Source of the DNA: B1SED10-75 sp964636865
GTDB taxonomy: Bacteria; Bacillota; Dethiobacteria; DTU022; PWGO01
Direction: 5' to 3'
Assembly: GCA_964636865.1 (NCBI GenBank)
Contig: CAZWVJ010000008.1
Coordinates: 1 to 64,000, forward strand
DNA length: 64,000 nucleotides
Under the pieces are notes generated by a model. That model made no database searches. It had not been told where the DNA came from and saw only the letters and a program-made list of their open reading frames with translations. The position numbers and the translations under genes were made by a program. Positions 43,664-51,553 of this stretch are shown here, one piece after another; position 1 is the stretch's first letter; every line of letters starts with the position of its first letter.

Positions 43664-46600
43664 ATGCAAAAACGCACTGTATTTGTTTGTCAGGGAACCG
43701 GGTGTTTTTCCAGTGGATCTCAGGCTTTATATGATCATTTGCTTGCGGAAGTAAAGCAGCTGCAAATTCAGGATACTGAAGTAGATTTTACCGGATGCCA
43801 TGGATTTTGCGAGCAAGGTCCCATTGTCGTAGTAGAACCGGAAGGAATATTTTATACCCGCGTTCAACCTGAGGACGCTTCTGAAATAGCATTATCTCAC
43901 CTGCAGAAAAACATACCGGTAGAGCGGCTCTACTATCGGGATCCTTTGAGTGGAGAGGCGATACCTTATTATAAAGATGTTAATTTTTATCAAAAACAAC
44001 AACGAGTAATTCTGGAAAACTGCGGGCACATAAACCCTGAAAATATTGAGCATTCAGTAACAAAAGGAAAATACCGGGGATTGGAAAGGGCCCTGTTAAA
44101 CTTATCTCCCCAACAGGTTATCGAAGACATAAAGGCATCAGGATTACGCGGACGCGGGGGAGCCGGTTTTCCCACAGCGCGCAAATGGGAATTTTGTTTT
44201 AACGCTCCCGGACCCAAAAAGTATGTGATCTGTAACGCCGATGAAGGCGATCCCGGAGCTTTTATGGATCGTTCCATCTTGGAAGCCGATCCTCATGCGG
44301 TAGTAGAAGGTTTAACTATCGCCGGCTATGCCGTTGGTGCTGATGAAGGATATATTTATGTGCGTGCCGAGTATCCTCTGGCAGTGAAAAGATTGCGTAT
44401 GGCCATTAAAGAAGCCTTAGATAAAGGTTTTTTGGGTAAAAATATTATGGATTCCGGTTTTAATTTTACCCTGAATATTAAGGAAGGTGCCGGTTCTTTT
44501 GTGTGCGGTGAAGAAACAGCCCTTATAGCTTCTATCGAAAGCCGTCGGGGAATGCCCAAGCCTCGTCCTCCTTTTCCCGCTCAATCCGGGCTGGATGGAA
44601 AGCCAACGGTTATAAATAACGTTAAAAGCCTGGCAGCTGTTTCTGCCATTATGCGGCGTGGAGCAGATTGGTTTGCTTCTATGGGCACCGATAAAAGCCG
44701 GGGAACAGTAGTTTTTGCCTTAACGGGAAAAGTAGCCAATAGTGGACTGGTGGAAGTAGAAGCAGGTACACCACTATCTTCCATCATTTTCGATATAGGC
44801 GGGGGCATTCCTCGCGGCAAAAATTTTAAAGCTGTCCAAACCGGCGGTCCTTCGGGAGGATGTATTCCGGCACCTTACATGGATACCCCCGTGGAATTTG
44901 AAAACCTGGCTCGCCTGGGATCCATTATGGGATCAGGTGGTATGGTGGTTTTGGATGAAAGTACTTGCATGGTAGAAATTGCCAGGTATTTTCTCAGCTT
45001 CACTCAATCGGAATCTTGCGGGAAGTGCACCCCCTGCCGCTTGGGTACAAGGCAAATGTTGGAGATATTAACCCGCATTACCCAGGGCTTGGGCCGAGAC
45101 GGGGATATCGAAGCTCTCTACAATATTGCGAAAACAGTGAAGGAAGGTTCTTTATGTGGATTGGGGCAAACTTGCCCTAACCCGGTTTTAACTACACTTG
45201 ACTATTTTCGTAAGGAATATGAAATGCACATAAGAGAAAAAAAATGCCAGGCTGCAGTCTGCGATGCGCTTATGATTTCTCCCTGTCAACACACCTGCCC
45301 GGTGGGGGTAGATGTGCCTCGCTATGTGGAAGCTATTTCCCGGGGAGCATACCTGGAATCGGTAGATATAATCAGGGAACGTAATCCTTTTCCCGCTATT
45401 TGCGGGCGGATTTGCCATCATCCATGTGAAATGAGGTGCCGTCGTGGTGAACTGGATGACTCCCTGGCTATCAGGGCATTAAAACGTTTTTCCGGCGATT
45501 GGTATTTTGATAATATTCAAGAACTTCCTCCACCCGCACATTTTGAGCGCCTCTATCCGCAAAATATTGCCGTAGTTGGGGCAGGCCCCTGCGGTCTTTC
45601 TTGCGCATATTTTTTAGCTCAGATGGGCTACGGAGTTATCATTTTCGAAGCTTTACCTGTAGGCGGAGGAATGCTTTCTGTAGGTATTCCCGAGTTTCGG
45701 TTGCCTGAAAAAGTTCTCGAGGAAGAAATAAATTATATCCAAAAGTGTGGGGTGGAAATTAAGTATAACACCCCGATTAACGTAAATTTTACCATTGAAG
45801 ATCTTAAGCAAAGCGGTTATGATGCTGTATTTATTGCCGCCGGAGCTCAAAAAAGCCAGCAAATAGGAATACCCGGTGAAATTGAAGATTTGGAAGGATT
45901 TTATTACGGATTACGTTTCCTTCGGGATGTAAAGATAGGCAAGAGGGTATCCATTGGCAAAAAAGTGATAGTTATCGGCGGAGGTAATGTTGCTCTGGAT
46001 ACTGCCCGAACGGCTGTTCGCATGGGAGCAGAGCAGGTTGAAATATTTTATCGCCGCACCGAGGAACAAATGCCGGTTTCGGAATTTGAATACAAAGAAG
46101 CTTTAGATGAAGGAGTGAACGTAAATTTTCTGGTGAGTCCTACGCGTATTGTAAGCAGTAATTGGAAAGTAACGGGAATAGAGTGTATTAAAATGCAACT
46201 GGGTGAACCCGGCAGTGATGGAAGGCGCCGCCCGGTACCGGTATCGGGAACTGAATTTTTTGCCCCAGCAGATACTGTATTTGCTTCCGTGGGCCAGGCT
46301 CCCGATCTTTCATTTTTACCGAGTGATAGCGCCCTGGAACGTTCGAGGATGGAAACCCTGGTAGTAGATGAAAATAGTCTCTCTACAAATGTGCCGGGTG
46401 TATTTGCCGGAGGCGACTTTGTTACCGGCCCTGATATGGTAGTTGAGGCCATTGCGGCCGGAAGAAGAGGGGCGTTGGCTATAGATAAGTATTTTAAAAA
46501 AGATCCTTCGCGGGTTTTAATGTATGATATTCCAAAAAGTGTGACTGCGGGAAAAGAGGAAGATGAGGAAGAAGGCTCTGAAGACCTTGAAGAGGAATTG

Positions 46601-46756
46601 GAGGAAGAAACATGGCAACCACAATTTCGACCTGAAATACCACAGCTTTCCGTCCCCATTAGAAAAAAAAGCTTTCAAGAAACAGAATTGTGCTTTTCAG
46701 AAGAAGAAGCAGTTCAGGAATCGAAACGGTGCCTCAGATGTGATCTGGAAAGATGA
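43664..46756 (+). CDS. NuoF-like flavoprotein fused to a GltD/NfnB-type NAD(P)H oxidoreductase
   Basis: A 1030-residue multi-domain protein; ATG 43664 follows GGGAGGAGGG. An N-terminal thioredoxin-like 2Fe-2S domain has CQGTGC and CHGFC. A NuoF FMN/NADH domain starts near residue 163 (GRGGAGFPTARKW) and includes GAGSFVCGEET; its 4Fe-4S site is SCGKCTPCR. From about 535, cysteine motifs of the GltD N-terminal 4Fe-4S domain (CQHTCPVGVDVPRY, CGRICHHPC) lead to a GltD/NfnB-type flavoprotein: VVGAGPCGLSCAYF for FAD and VIGGGNVALDTAR plus YRRTEEQMP for NADPH. An acidic linker precedes a last CLRC pair. Usual HydB proteins carry a ferredoxin tail instead. Two flavins and two nucleotide sites in one chain suit electron bifurcation between NADH and NADPH. 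Confidence 0.85.
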   Translation: MQKRTVFVCQGTGCFSSGSQALYDHLLAEVKQLQIQDTEVDFTGCHGFCEQGPIVVVEPEGIFYTRVQPEDASEIALSHLQKNIPVERLYYRDPLSGEAIPYYKDVNFYQKQQRVILENCGHINPENIEHSVTKGKYRGLERALLNLSPQQVIEDIKASGLRGRGGAGFPTARKWEFCFNAPGPKKYVICNADEGDPGAFMDRSILEADPHAVVEGLTIAGYAVGADEGYIYVRAEYPLAVKRLRMAIKEALDKGFLGKNIMDSGFNFTLNIKEGAGSFVCGEETALIASIESRRGMPKPRPPFPAQSGLDGKPTVINNVKSLAAVSAIMRRGADWFASMGTDKSRGTVVFALTGKVANSGLVEVEAGTPLSSIIFDIGGGIPRGKNFKAVQTGGPSGGCIPAPYMDTPVEFENLARLGSIMGSGGMVVLDESTCMVEIARYFLSFTQSESCGKCTPCRLGTRQMLEILTRITQGLGRDGDIEALYNIAKTVKEGSLCGLGQTCPNPVLTTLDYFRKEYEMHIREKKCQAAVCDALMISPCQHTCPVGVDVPRYVEAISRGAYLESVDIIRERNPFPAICGRICHHPCEMRCRRGELDDSLAIRALKRFSGDWYFDNIQELPPPAHFERLYPQNIAVVGAGPCGLSCAYFLAQMGYGVIIFEALPVGGGMLSVGIPEFRLPEKVLEEEINYIQKCGVEIKYNTPINVNFTIEDLKQSGYDAVFIAAGAQKSQQIGIPGEIEDLEGFYYGLRFLRDVKIGKRVSIGKKVIVIGGGNVALDTARTAVRMGAEQVEIFYRRTEEQMPVSEFEYKEALDEGVNVNFLVSPTRIVSSNWKVTGIECIKMQLGEPGSDGRRRPVPVSGTEFFAPADTVFASVGQAPDLSFLPSDSALERSRMETLVVDENSLSTNVPGVFAGGDFVTGPDMVVEAIAAGRRGALAIDKYFKKDPSRVLMYDIPKSVTAGKEEDEEEGSEDLEEELEEETWQPQFRPEIPQLSVPIRKKSFQETELCFSEEEAVQESKRCLRCDLER

Positions 46757-46771
46757 AAAGGAGGGATAAAT

Positions 46772-47440
46772 TTGAAATCTATTACCAGGCTAAAACCTTA
46801 TGCAGAAATTATGCAGCAGCTGGAAGATTGTAACCGAGTTTTTATAGTGGGATGTGGCACTTGTGCTACGGTGGTTCAAACGGGGGGGATAGAGCAGGTA
46901 GAAGCTATGAAAGAGCAACTGCAGGAATCTGGAATGCTGGTAACCGGTTGGACCGTTATACCCACTGCCTGTGACGAGATGACTTCTGCTTCAACCGCTG
47001 AATATGAATCTGCCATCCAAAGCGCAAATGGGATATTGGTCATGGCTTGTGCCCTGGGGGTGCAGAGGTTAAATCTTTATACAGGCAAACGAGTCTTACC
47101 TGCTCTTGATACTTTGTTTATGGGTTTAGAAGAAAGTCCCGGCTATTTTGTGGAAGCTTGCGACCAATGTGGAGAGTGCATTCTTGGCTATACGGCAGGG
47201 ATTTGCCCGGTAACTGCCTGTCATAAGGGTTTACTTAACGGTCCGTGTGGTGGTACCAACAAGGGTAAATGTGAAGTGGATCAAGAAAAAGATTGCGCTT
47301 TTACTCTCATTTATCAGAAGTTGAAAGACCTGGGCCGGCCGGATTTAATGAAACATTATCACCCACCTAAAAATGCGCAGGTATGGCCTAGGCCAAAAGT
47401 AAAGATTCTGGAAGCAAAGGAGACAGAACAATGGATTTAA
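46772..47440 (+). CDS. metV: MetV, zinc/Fe-S subunit of methylene-tetrahydrofolate reductase
   Basis: A 222-residue protein starting at TTG after AAAGGAGGG. It matches the methylene-THF reductase C-terminal (MetV) family: VGCGTCATVVQTGG, then ACDQCGECILGYTAGICPVTAC and NGPCGGTNKGKCEVD. The cysteine-rich parts bind Fe-S clusters and the CGGT motif is conserved. MetV joins MetF to the electron-supplying subunits in acetogens. The 15-nt gap to the NuoF-GltD gene and the 10-nt overlap with metF tie the reductase to the flavoprotein module. Confidence 0.88.
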   Translation: MKSITRLKPYAEIMQQLEDCNRVFIVGCGTCATVVQTGGIEQVEAMKEQLQESGMLVTGWTVIPTACDEMTSASTAEYESAIQSANGILVMACALGVQRLNLYTGKRVLPALDTLFMGLEESPGYFVEACDQCGECILGYTAGICPVTACHKGLLNGPCGGTNKGKCEVDQEKDCAFTLIYQKLKDLGRPDLMKHYHPPKNAQVWPRPKVKILEAKETEQWI

Positions 47441-48321
47441 AATTTAAAAGTTTACTTGATTCCGGAAAGTTTGTAGTGACTGCAGAGGTGGCACCGCCTA
47501 AAGGAATTGAGCTTGAACAGATGAATCATCATATTGAGCTTCTTAAGGAGAAAGTAGATGCTTTAAATGTAACCGATCACCAAAGTTCAGTTATGCGTTT
47601 TCCCTCCATGGGAGGCTGCCTTGCCATTAAGGAAGGAGGCGGTGAACCCATTCTGCAGATGACCTGCCGTGATCGCAACCAGATTGCCCTGCAGTCTGAT
47701 CTCCTGTTAGCATACTCCCGGGGCATAAGAAATGTGCTTTGCCTCACCGGGGATGCTATGCCGGTGGGAGATCACCCTCAAGGCCGCGGTGTTTTTGAAA
47801 TGGACTCTGTTCAATTATTGCATTGTATAAACAGGTTGGAAGAAGGTTATGACATGGGGGGCAATGAATTAAAGGGAGGAGTCTCTTTCTGTAAGGGAGC
47901 AATAGTTACTCCGGAAGCAGATCCTATAGAGCCTCAATTAAGCAAATTTGAAAAGAAAGTTGAAGCGGGTGTGGAATTTATTCAGACCCAGGCCATCTAT
48001 GATCTGGATAATTTTGCCGCCTTTATGGAGCATGCCCGACAATTTTCTGTAAAGGTAATAGCCGGAATTGTTTTACTTACTTCTGCGAAAATGGCCAGAT
48101 ATATGAACAACAACGTTCCCGGCATTTTCGTGCCGCAACACCTTATTGATGAACTGGCTGATGCTCCCAAAGGAACTGCTCTGCAGAAAGGAATTGAAAT
48201 TGCGGGCCGCATGATTGCCACTTTACATAATGATGCCCTCTGTGATGGAGTCCATATCATGGCCATTAACAAAGAAGAAGTTGTCCCGGAGATTTTGGAG
48301 GCTGCGGGTATTCAATCATAA
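47431..48321 (+). CDS. metF: MetF, methylene-tetrahydrofolate reductase
   Basis: A 296-residue TIM-barrel flavoprotein of the MTHFR family. Landmarks are FVVTAEVAPPKG, ALNVTDHQSS, MTCRDRNQIALQSDLL, VLCLTGDAMPVGDH, and EFIQTQAIYDLDNFAAFM. It reduces methylene-THF to methyl-THF (or the reverse) using FMN or FAD, in the methyl branch of the Wood-Ljungdahl pathway. It overlaps metV by 10 nt and ends the cluster. The N-terminal extension that binds NADH in E. coli MetF is not obvious, so electrons probably come through MetV. Confidence 0.9.
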   Translation: MDLKFKSLLDSGKFVVTAEVAPPKGIELEQMNHHIELLKEKVDALNVTDHQSSVMRFPSMGGCLAIKEGGGEPILQMTCRDRNQIALQSDLLLAYSRGIRNVLCLTGDAMPVGDHPQGRGVFEMDSVQLLHCINRLEEGYDMGGNELKGGVSFCKGAIVTPEADPIEPQLSKFEKKVEAGVEFIQTQAIYDLDNFAAFMEHARQFSVKVIAGIVLLTSAKMARYMNNNVPGIFVPQHLIDELADAPKGTALQKGIEIAGRMIATLHNDALCDGVHIMAINKEEVVPEILEAAGIQS

Positions 48322-48739
48322 TAAATATTAGCTTTTTAAATGCTAATAAACTTCTTGAGCCGCAGTCAAAGGGAAATATTTATTTACAAACGCTAAACTC
48401 TCCGATAAAACTGTGAGTGTGAATCTCTGTTTGGAAAGCTATGAATTTTATTCCCCGGAGATTTCATCTATAATTAAGTAAAAAAATAAAGTAATGGTTA
48501 AAAATTTATCGATATTAGCAGGGAAATAATGGCATTTATAGAATGTTATAGTAGCAAATATTCAAATAAGCGATCTTCTGAACAATAATTCATGCTGCAA
48601 AATTCTTAGATAAAACATTTAAATCTAAATTCCACTTCAAGCAAAAGGGGGTGTTAGCCTTAATTAAAAATTCTTTTTTTGTGGCCTTATTTCCCTAAAA
48701 TTAACTACTTATACTTAATTGTAGAAAGGGGGCATTATC
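48322..48739. other. Intergenic region after metF
   Basis: A 418-nt AT-rich gap with no supported gene. ATTAGC (48327-48332) and GCTAAT form a small hairpin shortly after the metF stop, but it has no T tract. I see no riboswitch that I can name upstream of the transporter. Confidence 0.4.
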
Positions 48740-50119
48740 TTGACGCGCGAAAGCTGGGTATCAAGAATGGGGTTTATCTTGGCTGCTGCCGGCTCGGCGG
48801 TAGGCTTGGGAAATATATGGCGCTTCCCATATGTTGCCGGTGAAGGAGGGGGAGCTGCCTGGATCATTATTTATCTAATCTTGGTGCTTATTATCGGATA
48901 TCCTATGATGGTTACGGAAATATCATTGGGCAGAGCTTCGCAGAGAAATGTGTTGGGAACGTTTAAATCTTTAGCACCTAATACTCCCTGGTGGTTATTG
49001 GGTGCCCTAGGTGTTTTAACTTCCGTAGTAATACTTTCTTATTACTCGGTTATAGGCGGATGGTCCCTGGCATATATATTTGAGTCAGCATTAGGCGGCC
49101 TGGGAGAAGGGACCGATTTTGCAGATGTTTTCATGAGTCATATAGGTTCAGTTTGGGGACCTATTATTTGGCATGCTGTGTTCATGTTAATCTGTGTCGG
49201 CATAATAGCCGGAGGAGTAGTGAAAGGAATCCAAAGATGGGTGTCAATTCTATGGCCGGTTATGGGAGTTTTACTCATTGTTCTGGTAGTGAGAGCTGTA
49301 ACATTACCCGGTGCCGGTGAAGGGTTGGCCTGGTACTTGATCCCGGAATTCGGTGATATAACCGCCGGATCAATAATTGCTGCTGTGGGGCAGGTCTTTT
49401 TCACTTTAAGTTTGGCCATGGGCATTATTATCACTTATGGCAGTTACTTCACTAAAAAAGATGAGATACCCGGCAGTGCTGCTTATGTGGTAGGAATGGA
49501 CACTGCAGTGGCCATTATAGCAGGTTTTGCTATTTTCCCCGCCGTTTTCGCCATGGGTTTTGACCCCGGTGAAGGCGCCGGGCTGGCATTTATCACTCTT
49601 CCAGCCATTTTTGCGGAAATACCCGTGGGAGGAATGATCTTTGGCACCTTATTTTTCATATTGCTCTCGGCAGCAGCTGTAACTTCAGCCATTTCTTTGC
49701 TGGAGGTAAGCGCTTCCTGGCTTATTGATGAATATAACTGGAAACGCGGCAAGGCTGCCGTACTTATGGGAGTAATTATCTTTATAATTGGTCTTCCCTC
49801 TACCCTGGGGTATAGTGTGCTGGAAGGAGTAACTATTGAAGCCATAGCTCCGGAGTTATTGGATGTTTTTGACTGGATAGCTTATCATGTCTTTCTACCC
49901 TTAGGTGGTATTCTAACGGCAATTTTTGCCGGCTATGTGTGGGGGGCCAAGAAAACTAAAGATGAAGCTAATACGGCTGAAGTAAAGGGAAGATTAAGTA
50001 TAGGTAATTGGTTTATTCCTGTACTTAAGTATGTTTTGCCCATTATTATCCTTATCATCATGATCTTTGGCTTTATAGAAACTTTCTGGCCGGAGATATT
50101 ACCGTGGGAAGTACTCTAA
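48740..50119 (+). CDS. Sodium-dependent NSS/SNF-family transporter
   Basis: A 459-residue protein with about twelve helices, starting at TTG after AAAGGGGG. The N-terminus RESWVSRMGFILAAAGSAVGLGNIWRFPYVAG is the diagnostic unwound helix 1 segment of neurotransmitter:sodium symporters, which binds two sodium ions and an amino acid. Bacterial members such as LeuT or MhsT import amino acids. Which amino acid is not predictable. It is followed by a terminator shared with the convergent GAPDH gene. Confidence 0.88.
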   Translation: MTRESWVSRMGFILAAAGSAVGLGNIWRFPYVAGEGGGAAWIIIYLILVLIIGYPMMVTEISLGRASQRNVLGTFKSLAPNTPWWLLGALGVLTSVVILSYYSVIGGWSLAYIFESALGGLGEGTDFADVFMSHIGSVWGPIIWHAVFMLICVGIIAGGVVKGIQRWVSILWPVMGVLLIVLVVRAVTLPGAGEGLAWYLIPEFGDITAGSIIAAVGQVFFTLSLAMGIIITYGSYFTKKDEIPGSAAYVVGMDTAVAIIAGFAIFPAVFAMGFDPGEGAGLAFITLPAIFAEIPVGGMIFGTLFFILLSAAAVTSAISLLEVSASWLIDEYNWKRGKAAVLMGVIIFIIGLPSTLGYSVLEGVTIEAIAPELLDVFDWIAYHVFLPLGGILTAIFAGYVWGAKKTKDEANTAEVKGRLSIGNWFIPVLKYVLPIIILIIMIFGFIETFWPEILPWEVL

Positions 50120-50153
50120 ATATGGTTTAAAATTTATGTTAAAGTATAATGTA

Positions 50154-50194
50154 AAAAAGGCCGGCACGTATAAAGACCGCAGCCGGCCTTTTTT
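50154..50194. terminator. Bidirectional rho-independent terminator
   Basis: AAAAAGGCCGGC, a 16-nt loop, GCCGGCCTTTTTT. The stem is a perfect 12 bp with A and T tracts on both sides, between the transporter and the convergent GAPDH gene. Confidence 0.9.
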
Positions 50195-50239
50195 ATTTAT
50201 ATAATTGATTTTGGACTTCATTAATGTATGAATATATAT

Positions 50240-51493
50240 TTACGGCATATTTTTATCAACATAAACAGCTAATTTTCCTAAAAAATTAACATAACTACCA
50301 AGTTCATTGTCATACCAACCGAAAATTTTAGCATGGGTGACGGGAATGTTAATGTCCTCTTGTATATCGATGCCGTGTTCGCGCAGGGTATCAGCATAAA
50401 AAGGGATGAAGCCGGTTCTGGTATGTGTTTCCGCTCCTTCAATGATAATTGCGGCAGGATAACCAATCATGTCTGAGGAGACATTCTTTTTTTCACTGTA
50501 AACAAGCATTTCTTTTTGGGGGCCTTCAGCGGCTTTTTTATAAATATTGTTAATAAAATTTTTGCTTAAAAGAGGTTCGCCATCTTCGCTCAGGGTAGTG
50601 TTAAACGTAACGTTGAGGACAATAAGAGAAGCTGTACTAATGGGGACTCTAACTGAATCTGCCATGATGCCGATCTGCTTTATTTCCGGTAAAATATTTT
50701 CCAGGGCAAACCCTGCGCCGGTAGTGGTCATGATTATGTTGTTAAATACGGAGCGGGTTTTTCTCAAATCAGAAGCATCTGCTTTAGGTGCCGAATCTAA
50801 TATATTTTGATTATTTGTAGCTGCATGGACAGTAGACATTGAAATAGTAATAATTTCTGATGTTTCGCGGGTATCCAGTAGTGGACTAACCATGTGTGCC
50901 AAGCCGGTGGTTGTACAACTGGCGGCAGAAACAATATGGTGATCATCGGGTTCGTATTCATGGTGATTGATTCCATATACAAAGGTGCCGCAATCGGAAG
51001 GAATCTCCTGGATGTTATCGGCGACTTTAAAAGGAGCACTGACAATAACCTTTTCGGCCCCGGCCTCAAGATGGCCGCGCATGCTGCCTTTGGGGTGATC
51101 AGCAGGAACAGTGGGATCAACAAAATTCCCCGTGCATTCCACAACCAGCCGTACATCTTCTTTAGCCCAGTTAATATTTCTTGGATTTCTGGAATCTGCG
51201 ATAAGTTTAATCGGCAATCCGTTAATGGTAAAAATAGCTGAATCCCGGTCAGTAATTTCAATATCGCAGGTTTTGCCTGAATATCCATAAAAGAAATTAT
51301 CCAAAGATCCAAAAGTAGAATCTTTTACCAGGTAGTCAATAAAGTCTTCCAATTTTTTGCCCACTTTTCTGCCGGCATTAATAACAAAACCATCAAAGTG
51401 CCCATAGTTTAAATGATTCCACAGGGTGAGTTTTCCAATCCGCCCGATACCATTGATGCCTATTTTTTTAGTACTTTTTAGGAGATTATTCAT
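50240..51493 (-). CDS. Large glyceraldehyde-3-phosphate dehydrogenase family protein
   Basis: A 417-residue protein, about 80 residues longer than standard GapA. The NAD site KKIGINGIGRIGKLTLW is near the N-terminus. The catalytic Cys is C193 in SAASCTTTGLAHM and the general base H223 in STVHAATNNQN, so it should be active. Extra residues lie around 40-70 and 125-170. Longer GAPDH paralogues of this type exist in various bacteria. It oxidises glyceraldehyde 3-phosphate or a similar aldehyde. It follows the PEP-synthase-like gene by 60 nt on the same strand, suggesting a shared role in three-carbon metabolism. Confidence 0.85.
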   Translation of the reverse strand: MNNLLKSTKKIGINGIGRIGKLTLWNHLNYGHFDGFVINAGRKVGKKLEDFIDYLVKDSTFGSLDNFFYGYSGKTCDIEITDRDSAIFTINGLPIKLIADSRNPRNINWAKEDVRLVVECTGNFVDPTVPADHPKGSMRGHLEAGAEKVIVSAPFKVADNIQEIPSDCGTFVYGINHHEYEPDDHHIVSAASCTTTGLAHMVSPLLDTRETSEIITISMSTVHAATNNQNILDSAPKADASDLRKTRSVFNNIIMTTTGAGFALENILPEIKQIGIMADSVRVPISTASLIVLNVTFNTTLSEDGEPLLSKNFINNIYKKAAEGPQKEMLVYSEKKNVSSDMIGYPAAIIIEGAETHTRTGFIPFYADTLREHGIDIQEDINIPVTHAKIFGWYDNELGSYVNFLGKLAVYVDKNMP

Positions 51494-51553
51494 TTACCTT
51501 TTTCACCCCTATCTTTCTTAAATATATTGAATTATTGAGCAAATTTGTCTTTA

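Noticed and set aside
46048..46659. 203-residue minus-strand frame
   Set aside because: Antisense to the GltD part of the fusion; Ser-rich shadow of the acidic linker.
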